DNA of 64,000 nucleotides from Lingula anatina (lineage: Eukaryota; Brachiopoda; Lingulata; Lingulida; Lingulidae). The stretch's first letter is position 1. Each line of letters starts with the position of its first letter. The stretch covers positions 62,772 to 126,771 of the forward strand of contig NW_019775688.1 in NCBI RefSeq assembly GCF_001039355.2, given 5' to 3'. The notes beneath the pieces were generated by a model. It saw only the letters and a program-made list of their open reading frames with translations. It did not search any database and was not told the origin of the DNA. The position numbers were made by a program, and so were the translations under genes. Positions 61,301 to 64,000 of the stretch are shown one piece after another.

Positions 61301-64000
61301 TTGTAAACAGTTTCCTGGTACATAATTTCTATATCACTAAAAGTCAATAAAACAGTGCAAATGGGGGTGTCACCTTCCCACGTTTAAAAGACACAAGATA
61401 TGGGGCATTTCACTATATTATGACTTAGTGAGATTTCTGACCTTATTGGCCATATTGCAAAAGTCGAGTTTAGTTAGGTCATTTTCACGATGTACCTGCT
61501 TAAACCCCCGTTTTTGTANGAGTGATATAGATGAGCAATTCATTAAACAGTGACAAAATGTCAGCAACTTCATTCGCACTGCTTCGCATCATCTTCTTAG
61601 GTAAATTGGACCCTTTCTCTTAAATCACTGTGCGACACCCACCATCTCCAAAGTGTATGACAAAATAGTAGCAATATATCCCCATCCATAATTCCTATAT
61701 CACCAGAAGCATCAACTTGGCCATATTCTCTTTGTTTGGGCCAAGGCATCAGTCCACATTCAAGTGGGTAAAAGAAATCTAAGCCTCCTGGTCACCTTTC
61801 TAGCCGTTTGACCACCCTACATGGACATGGTAGCCGTGTATTCTTGTTCCATATTTCATATTTTGCCCCTCGGCAAAAACATTTCCTTTGTCACTAGCTC
61901 TAACTGTCATTAAAGAAATCACCTTTTAACTCAAATCCATCTGCAGAGTGCTCCTGTGTGTGATCATGCCCCTGGCTCTGATGTGATTTTGTTTAGCTAA
62001 AGATCTTAATTAAATTGTGATTAATTAAATGAGGTTTTGTCAAAGAAATGATAGACAGCTGTGGAGAAGTCAAGCTGTAGCCAGACTTTCCATTACACCT
62101 CAATTTATTCTGATTTGCACAAGCAATATCAATCATTATTATGTAATAATAAGAAAGTACTGTAAAAGCACACTCCACCTACAGCCTCAGTGTTGTGCAA
62201 AGCATGCTATCCAAAATCATCAGTTATCTAAGCAAATATGAGTTCAGAGAAAGTATGACAGTGTCATCAATCACTCTGAGAGACTGTTTCATAAATACTT
62301 TGACCATAAGGCCCAAGTGAATGGACTGTACGTCCAACAAGCCCCTCTACTGTGCATATCCACAGACTTAGGGCATGGCGTATTCACCTTATTACTATGA
62401 ATTTTTCTAATAAAAGCAATAAAACAAGTATAAAAAAGCAGTTTTACTCAATGACATCTAGTAATCTAACAAAATTTTCATGTTGTAAAGTAAACAGAGC
62501 ATTTTAACTGCTCAATCAAACCAAATCATACTTTCAACAATCATGATATGAGCTTTATTGAAAACATAATTGATGGCAATTTTTATTTGAAAAAAAATCT
62601 CCTAGTTGTATGTGTAGATGTATAGTTGACTTTCAGGTTAAGGTACTCAAATACTTTCAGATGCACCTTTATGCTAATGATGATTTTATCTCTTAACTCA
62701 GTGCCAAATTAAACAAGATATCTTTGTATTCATAATTGTCATCTGCCCCCTATGTATAATTATTAAATGGCTGGAATTTTCTTAAGACATGGGTTGGACC
62801 GGTACATTGTAAATACCAGGATACATGTACTTTTCATGAAAACAATTTCTAGTTAATATTCATATTTCATTTAAAACTATTTCTAGTAATTATTTCTAAT
62901 TGTTCATCAAGTTAATTGGCCATTTTTACATTTTTATAGTTGTGAGATTAACCTATACCAAGAACCTGCATAATTACACTGCTTATGTTCCCATGAACTG
63001 GAGAGAAATTATTCTGAGGAAAACAAGGGTCATTCTATCAAATTTCTATATATGTGACTATAGCAGTAAATAAATTATTTTCTTACCCGTATTTTTCTTT
63101 GTATTCCTTATTCACTCTGGCCCAATCTTGCCGCAGTTTCTCCATGATCTTCTTAATCCTTGTAGCCTCCTCATGGTCACTGGCATCAAGCACGCCATCC
63201 TTCTGCTCCTCTGCCGCTACCACTGACGGCTCCAACATCTCCAGGGACCCCTGCACTGCCTGGAATAGAAGACATAAGCTGTACTAACATAGCACACTTC
63301 CCAGAAAAAAAGCTATGGAATCTGTCTAATGTGTAGGCATTATGCTGACAGTGAATAATGCTGAGGTTGGATATTTGTATACACTCAGTTTGTGTTCATC
63401 AGGCTACATGAGATGGACAGTCCTTCTAAATCCCTGGAATTCCCAGAATAAATACAATTTTTTTGTTCTTTTTTCAGCAAAAATAAAAAAAACACTGCAG
63501 TAAATAAAACAGTGGTCATGTTACCAAACAAGATACTCCAAAGATTAGTTAGGCATCTGTATTTCTGCCTGCAAGCCCAAGATTCTTCTCCAGGAGGAGT
63601 GCTATCTTGGTTATCTTGTGCACTCCCTTTTCTCAATGTTTAACACTGGTCCCATACATCTACCTGTAGGCACCTCTTATCATACCATCACACTCTGTTA
63701 CATGGCCACTAACATCACTTACAGCCTGCACTGAAATTCCCCAGGGGAGAGGGGGAGCACACTGATTGCTAGATATGTGAGAAAATCCAGATATATTTCC
63801 CTGAAGCCACTAACATGTAATCCAGCATGTTAAAAAATACTCCTTTGAATATTTCACAAAGATATTTGAATTTTGCATGGGTAAACAGTGAGTTGTGCAC
63901 AAGACATTCACCGAGGAAGGCACAAGGTGAAGCTTTGCATGTCCCAGGTCCATTCACAGTGTAATAGGAAGATAAATAGACAAGATAACACCTGGGCTGG
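14082..64000 (-). CDS. Dystrophin, distal rod to C-terminus, 39 exons
   Basis: Dystrophin links cortical actin to the dystroglycan complex at the plasma membrane. Thirty-nine minus-strand exons (two of them probably alternative) join with matching phases into about 1758 residues plus stop. In order, counted from the exon at 63259: spectrin-like repeats (about 1-1070), a WW domain (about 1074-1106; [16 protein letters not shown] then TTTWDHP), two EF-hand-like regions (about 1107-1320), a ZZ finger (about 1325-1377; KCNIC then CLRC and LCQTC), the syntrophin-binding segment, a coiled coil (about 1515-1612; [20 protein letters not shown]) and a variable tail. The actin-binding domain and proximal rod lie right of the window. 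Invertebrates usually have one gene for the dystrophin/utrophin/DRP2 group, so this is probably the single copy. I leave the symbol blank because naming differs between species. Confidence 0.96.
14490..14612 (-). CDS. Dystrophin exon, acidic ESELDEIM tail segment
   Basis: It reads [20 protein letters not shown] and then [20 protein letters not shown]. This matches the vertebrate LEEVMEQLNNSFPSS segment near the C-terminus. Phase 1 at both ends. Confidence 0.92.
14613..15251 (-). other. Dystrophin intron
   Basis: GT-AG intron of about 640 bp. Nothing beyond AT-rich sequence is seen. Confidence 0.85.
15252..15411 (-). CDS. Dystrophin exon, low-complexity linker after the coiled coil
   Basis: It reads [20 protein letters not shown] and ends [11 protein letters not shown]. 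Serine- and glutamine-rich, starting in phase 0 after TTTTCAG, with one base of a split glycine codon at the end. Confidence 0.9.
15412..16325 (-). other. Dystrophin intron
   Basis: About 0.9 kb, AT-rich, no further feature seen. Confidence 0.85.
16326..16563 (-). CDS. Dystrophin exon, C-terminal coiled coil
   Basis: It reads [20 protein letters not shown] and later [40 protein letters not shown]. The [20 protein letters not shown] stretch is almost the vertebrate sequence. This coiled coil binds dystrobrevin in known dystrophins. Confidence 0.97.
17016..17107 (-). CDS. Dystrophin exon, start of the coiled coil
   Basis: It reads [20 protein letters not shown] and ends KDLEEENK, matching the human LADLEEENRNLQAEYDRL junction. 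Phase 0 in, two bases of a lysine codon out. Confidence 0.94.
17108..17754 (-). other. Dystrophin intron
   Basis: About 650 bp, AT-rich, nothing notable. Confidence 0.8.
17755..17805 (-). CDS. Dystrophin 51-nt symmetric micro-exon
   Basis: Seventeen codons, [17 protein letters not shown], phase 0 at both ends, with acceptor TTTTCAAG and donor GTATAT. The two neighbours also join in frame without it, and vertebrate dystrophin has no clear counterpart. It may be an alternative cassette. Confidence 0.75.
17806..18607 (-). other. Dystrophin intron
   Basis: About 0.8 kb, AT-rich with a short ATATATAA patch. Nothing else seen. Confidence 0.8.
18608..18674 (-). CDS. Dystrophin exon, [15 protein letters not shown] segment
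   Basis: It reads [20 protein letters not shown] then HT, matching human DDEHLLIQHYCQSLNQDSP. It follows TTGCAG and ends in phase 0 at ACA|GTAAGT. Confidence 0.95.
18794..18838 (-). CDS. Dystrophin 45-nt exon, [15 protein letters not shown]
   Basis: A small exon that joins [16 protein letters not shown] to the next exon, equal to the human YASRLAEME region. Both of the upstream duplicate exons join to it in frame (AG|A). Confidence 0.93.
19128..19199 (-). CDS. Dystrophin alternative exon B of a tandem duplicate pair
   Basis: Seventy-two bases: one base, 23 codons ([20 protein letters not shown] then YAS) and two bases. It has its own acceptor TTTTCAG and donor GTAAAC. It ends in the same RLELYASR peptide as exon A at 19577-19645 and has the same phases, so the two are interchangeable. 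The sequence before RLELYASR differs from A. Confidence 0.85.
19577..19645 (-). CDS. Dystrophin alternative exon A of a tandem duplicate pair
   Basis: Sixty-nine bases: one base, 22 codons ([20 protein letters not shown] then AS) and two bases. Acceptor GTTACAG, donor GTAAGC. The SPSSPQH motif is closest to the SSPQLSHDD stretch of other dystrophins, so this looks like the ancestral form and B the derived copy. It lies between the ZZ-linked segment and the coiled coil, near the syntrophin-binding sites. Confidence 0.9.
19646..20805 (-). other. Dystrophin intron before the duplicate exons
   Basis: About 1.2 kb. No third copy of the duplicated exon was recognised in it. Confidence 0.7.
20806..20942 (-). 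CDS. Dystrophin exon after the ZZ finger
   Basis: It reads [20 protein letters not shown] and later [15 protein letters not shown], nearly identical to human [18 protein letters not shown] and [15 protein letters not shown]. It ends with two bases of a serine codon (AG), which either duplicate exon completes. Confidence 0.97.
20943..22377 (-). other. Dystrophin intron
   Basis: About 1.4 kb with a 15-bp A-run near 21054. No exon recognised. Confidence 0.8.
22378..22489 (-). CDS. Dystrophin exon, second half of the ZZ zinc finger
   Basis: It reads [20 protein letters not shown] and then [17 protein letters not shown]. The CLRC and LCQTC pairs and the GHKLTHP histidines supply zinc ligands. 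Vertebrate dystrophin has SLKH where this protein has CLRC. Confidence 0.97.
22745..22911 (-). CDS. Dystrophin exon, EF-hand end and first half of ZZ
   Basis: It reads [20 protein letters not shown], then [20 protein letters not shown] and [20 protein letters not shown] is the first zinc ligand pair. Phase 0 in; two bases of an arginine codon out. Confidence 0.97.
23101..23258 (-). CDS. Dystrophin exon, second EF-hand-like region
   Basis: It reads [20 protein letters not shown], then [20 protein letters not shown] and VRSCFEK. The [23 protein letters not shown] stretch is the dystrophin signature. Confidence 0.97.
23478..23563 (-). CDS. Dystrophin exon, between EF-hand regions
   Basis: Twenty-eight whole codons: [20 protein letters not shown] and then AHLEDKYR, matching human [26 protein letters not shown]. 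Confidence 0.97.
23793..23997 (-). CDS. Dystrophin exon, first EF-hand-like region
   Basis: It reads [20 protein letters not shown], later [20 protein letters not shown], and ends at DI through a split isoleucine codon. It follows a TTGCAG acceptor. Confidence 0.97.
23998..24377 (-). other. Dystrophin intron
   Basis: 380-bp GT-AG intron, no other feature. Confidence 0.85.
24378..24514 (-). CDS. Dystrophin exon, WW end and EF-hand start
   Basis: It reads [20 protein letters not shown], then [20 protein letters not shown] and KRLC. The second WW tryptophan and the WDHP proline are present. Confidence 0.97.
24737..24797 (-). CDS. Dystrophin exon, WW domain start
   Basis: Nineteen whole codons: [19 protein letters not shown] plus a split asparagine. 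It has the first WW tryptophan and the tyrosine pair that bind the PPxY of beta-dystroglycan. Confidence 0.96.
25097..25191 (-). CDS. Dystrophin exon, end of last spectrin repeat
   Basis: It reads [20 protein letters not shown] and then [11 protein letters not shown], equal to human DFGPASQHFLS just before the WW domain. Confidence 0.96.
25192..25581 (-). other. Dystrophin intron (position of the vertebrate Dp71 promoter)
   Basis: 390 bp. Vertebrate Dp71 starts in about this place, but I see no convincing first exon here. Confidence 0.6.
25582..25712 (-). CDS. Dystrophin exon, last spectrin repeat
   Basis: It reads [20 protein letters not shown] and ends NKLEDLNAR, matching the human VNDLARQL and STLEDLNTR elements. 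Confidence 0.94.
25924..26058 (-). CDS. Dystrophin exon, spectrin repeat with WTPVGD
   Basis: Forty-five codons, phase 0 at both ends: [20 protein letters not shown], then [20 protein letters not shown]. Human has WQPVGDLLIDSLQDHLEKVK at this point. Confidence 0.95.
26207..26352 (-). CDS. Dystrophin exon, spectrin repeat
   Basis: It reads [20 protein letters not shown] and ends [14 protein letters not shown], with the repeat tryptophan in KKWTEIN. Confidence 0.93.
26521..26653 (-). CDS. Dystrophin exon, spectrin repeat junction with acidic loop
   Basis: It reads [32 protein letters not shown] and ends [11 protein letters not shown]. The acidic serine-rich end is a likely linker. Confidence 0.93.
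26654..27242 (-). other. Dystrophin intron
   Basis: About 590 bp, AT-rich, nothing further. Confidence 0.8.
27243..27399 (-). CDS. Dystrophin exon, spectrin repeat
   Basis: It reads [20 protein letters not shown] and ends VQQQARDQQ. The acceptor is a weak TTGAAG, but the phase fits both sides. Confidence 0.9.
27618..27787 (-). CDS. Dystrophin exon, spectrin repeat
   Basis: It reads [20 protein letters not shown] and ends [18 protein letters not shown], with the conserved RW of helix A. Confidence 0.94.
27788..31335 (-). other. Dystrophin intron, 3.5 kb
   Basis: No repeat array or convincing exon. Open frames on either strand are below about 75 codons and lack matching splice sites. Confidence 0.65.
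31336..31425 (-). CDS. Dystrophin 90-nt exon in the rod
   Basis: Thirty codons, [20 protein letters not shown] then [10 protein letters not shown]. The donor CAG|GTACTC joins perfectly to DLQTEIDSH. The acceptor is chosen as AATAGAG because it keeps phase 0 from the upstream exon. A better-looking CTCCAG acceptor 29 bases further in would need phase 1 and break the frame. The 5' end is therefore less sure than the rest. Confidence 0.75.
31426..39142 (-). other. Dystrophin intron, 7.7 kb, largest in the window
   Basis: It contains the tandem duplication at 33012-33115 and C- or G-runs near 35070 and 35510. Open frames of up to 146 codons have no recognisable motif. Large dystrophin introns often house promoters of short isoforms. 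A minus-strand ATGTCG|GTAAGG at about 34462 would splice in phase 0 but is too short to argue for. Confidence 0.6.
33012..33115. repeat. Tandem duplication with C-runs, ~50-bp unit
   Basis: Two copies of TTCATT-ATTCCAACC, a run of 10-14 C, then CCACCCAAACAAAATTAT. They differ mainly in C-run length. A third copy starts at 33116 and stops. Confidence 0.85.
39143..39332 (-). CDS. Dystrophin exon, spectrin repeat
   Basis: It reads [20 protein letters not shown] and ends [11 protein letters not shown]. Acceptor TTTCTAG completes an arginine codon; the donor is CAG|GTATGC in phase 0. Confidence 0.93.
39333..41234 (-). other. Dystrophin intron, 1.9 kb
   Basis: AT-rich, no feature recognised. Confidence 0.75.
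41235..41389 (-). CDS. Dystrophin exon, spectrin repeat
   Basis: It reads [20 protein letters not shown] and ends [11 protein letters not shown]. Its join to LNDHK keeps the usual spectrin spacing HKxxxxEV. Confidence 0.94.
43108..43292. repeat. Degenerate ~30-bp tandem repeat
   Basis: Variants of GATGGTTACACATCTGATTA with AAGACATGGTAAC recur about five or six times, increasingly clear toward 43290. Confidence 0.55.
43404..43452. repeat. Short tandem duplication
   Basis: ATTAAATATTATGTAGTTAA is followed at once by a second copy with one change (TATAGTTAA). Confidence 0.7.
43688..43747 (-). CDS. Candidate alternative first exon of a short dystrophin isoform
   Basis: ATG at 43747 opens 20 codons ([20 protein letters not shown]) that end exactly at a strong donor, CTG|GTAAGT, in phase 0. 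The next exon downstream (41389) starts in phase 0, so the peptide would fuse directly to AVECEVDQW in the rod. Vertebrate and fly dystrophin genes make short forms from intronic promoters with such small unique first exons. No TATA box or other promoter mark was recognised, and a 24-nt internal micro-exon reading (after GATTTTCAG) is also possible. Confidence 0.4.
46178..46239. repeat. A-rich (AnC) simple repeat
   Basis: Runs of 6-10 A separated by single C over about 60 bp. It lies inside an intron. Confidence 0.9.
46371..46585 (-). CDS. Dystrophin exon, spectrin repeat
   Basis: It reads [20 protein letters not shown], later [20 protein letters not shown], and ends EKQLNDHK. The tryptophan of helix A and the LNDHK end of helix B are typical. 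Confidence 0.95.
46586..48048 (-). other. Dystrophin intron, 1.5 kb
   Basis: AT-rich, no feature recognised. Confidence 0.75.
48049..48166 (-). CDS. Dystrophin exon, spectrin repeat
   Basis: It reads [20 protein letters not shown] and ends NDKQVLQEK, with one base of a valine codon completed by the next exon. Confidence 0.93.
48454..48515. repeat. Perfect 31-bp tandem duplication
   Basis: ATGACAGAAACAGACCAATA with GAATCTTTGTA occurs twice back to back without a mismatch, which suggests a recent event. Confidence 0.95.
49294..49327. repeat. Poly(A) run
   Basis: More than 30 consecutive A on the plus strand. It could be a slippage tract or the tail of an unrecognised retroposed copy; no retroposon body was recognised to its left. 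Confidence 0.9.
49952..50062 (-). CDS. Dystrophin exon in the rod
   Basis: Thirty-seven codons, phase 0 at both ends: [20 protein letters not shown] and ending RQHILVLK. Less typical of a spectrin helix at its start. Confidence 0.88.
50063..51015 (-). other. Dystrophin intron
   Basis: About 950 bp, AT-rich, nothing recognised. Confidence 0.75.
51016..51179 (-). CDS. Dystrophin exon, spectrin repeat
   Basis: It reads [20 protein letters not shown], then [20 protein letters not shown] and [20 protein letters not shown] is a clear helix A. Confidence 0.94.
51180..52309 (-). other. Dystrophin intron, 1.1 kb
   Basis: AT-rich, no feature recognised. Confidence 0.75.
52310..52523 (-). CDS. Dystrophin exon, spectrin repeat
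   Basis: It reads [20 protein letters not shown] and ends [11 protein letters not shown], with [10 protein letters not shown] as the conserved tryptophan helix. Confidence 0.94.
52524..52902 (-). other. Dystrophin intron
   Basis: 379 bp, nothing notable. Confidence 0.8.
52903..53091 (-). CDS. Dystrophin exon, spectrin repeat
   Basis: Sixty-three codons, phase 0 at both ends: [20 protein letters not shown], then [20 protein letters not shown] and DSVIVDPQ. Confidence 0.95.
53092..53727 (-). other. Dystrophin intron
   Basis: About 640 bp, nothing notable. Confidence 0.8.
53728..53877 (-). CDS. Dystrophin exon, spectrin repeat
   Basis: Fifty codons, phase 0 at both ends: [20 protein letters not shown] and ending [11 protein letters not shown]. 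Confidence 0.94.
53878..55165 (-). other. Dystrophin intron, 1.3 kb
   Basis: AT-rich, no feature recognised. Confidence 0.75.
55166..55313 (-). CDS. Dystrophin exon, spectrin repeat
   Basis: It reads [33 protein letters not shown] and ends EDLLEKVK. It follows TTGTAG and completes an arginine codon split across the GC-AG intron. Confidence 0.94.
55314..56931 (-). other. Dystrophin GC-AG intron, 1.6 kb
   Basis: The donor is GACAG|GCAAGT instead of GT, otherwise a perfect consensus; the acceptor is TTGTAG. AT-rich with no other feature recognised. Confidence 0.8.
56932..57107 (-). CDS. Dystrophin exon, spectrin repeat, ends at a GC donor
   Basis: It reads [20 protein letters not shown] and later [19 protein letters not shown]. 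The last two bases start an arginine codon finished by the next exon. Confidence 0.93.
57108..60648 (-). other. Dystrophin intron, 3.5 kb
   Basis: It contains the foldback element at 59539-59800. No exon recognised; open frames are under 100 codons. Confidence 0.7.
59539..59800. mobile_element. Foldback (long inverted repeat) element
   Basis: Arms 59539-59644 and 59693-59800 are inverted copies of about 106 bp with scattered mismatches, around a loop of 48 bp. Shared blocks include AGAATAGATGA, ACTAACTGATC, CTAAATA, GCACTTCAA/CCACTTCAA and CCCTGCCTCC. It encodes nothing, so it is either a MITE/foldback transposon or a hairpin-forming duplication. Confidence 0.8.
60649..60799 (-). CDS. Dystrophin exon, spectrin repeat
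   Basis: It reads [33 protein letters not shown] and ends [15 protein letters not shown] and [10 protein letters not shown] are typical dystrophin rod helices. Confidence 0.95.
60800..63086 (-). other. Dystrophin intron, 2.3 kb
   Basis: AT-rich. An undetermined base (n) lies at 61519. No exon recognised. Confidence 0.75.
63087..63259 (-). CDS. Dystrophin exon, spectrin repeat (most upstream full exon)
   Basis: It reads [20 protein letters not shown] and later [18 protein letters not shown], starting in phase 0 after TTCCAG and ending with two bases of a glycine codon before GTAAGA. Confidence 0.94.
63992..64000 (-). CDS. Possible end of the next upstream dystrophin exon
   Basis: The last nine bases read CCAGCCCAG and are followed on the minus strand by GTGTTA, a possible donor. 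Phase 0 would fit the exon at 63259. With so few bases this is only a suggestion. Confidence 0.3.

Noticed and set aside
61519-61519. Undetermined base
   Set aside because: A sequencing ambiguity in an intron; not biology.

Overview
The window is animal nuclear DNA: AT-rich, intron-rich and spliced, with no prokaryotic operon structure. Two conserved genes can be rebuilt exon by exon from splice sites and matching reading phase. They lie tail to tail, about 11.6 kb apart. The plus strand at 1-2448 carries the last six coding exons of an LZTR1 orthologue, the BTB-BACK adaptor of a CUL3 ubiquitin ligase. The minus strand from 14082 to the right edge carries 39 exons of an invertebrate dystrophin. 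They encode about 1758 residues: the distal spectrin-repeat rod, WW domain, EF-hand region, ZZ finger, syntrophin-binding region, coiled coil and C-terminus. The dystrophin 5' half lies beyond 64000. Protein divergence, short introns, frequent ACATGTAC-like words and a repeat family familiar from marine invertebrates suggest a non-vertebrate bilaterian, perhaps a mollusc, another lophotrochozoan, a hemichordate or amphioxus. I cannot fix the species.

Layout: 1-2448 LZTR1 exons, with a MITE-like element in the first intron. 2449-14081 is intergenic and has no recognisable conserved protein. It holds two related promoter-plus-first-exon modules, at about 4110-4261 (plus) and 11219-11071 (minus). 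Each has a 17-bp SOX-OCT type composite site, a shared GTCACTTGACAG block and a splice donor 85 bp beyond that block. They face each other across a 34-bp minisatellite (7486-7864) and a degenerate ~300-bp tandem repeat (8200-9045). 12609-14081 is the probable dystrophin 3' UTR. 14082-64000 is dystrophin.

Main points of interest: (1) the convergent pair of SOX-OCT promoter modules, which look like an undescribed paralogous, probably non-coding, transcript pair; (2) two tandem homologous dystrophin exons (19577-19645 and 19128-19199) with identical phases and the same C-terminal peptide, a likely mutually exclusive pair next to the syntrophin-binding region; (3) a candidate alternative first exon for a short dystrophin isoform at 43688-43747; (4) a GC-AG intron at 55314-56931; (5) a long foldback element at 59539-59800. 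LZTR1 and dystrophin are not known to act together; their adjacency is only a synteny marker.
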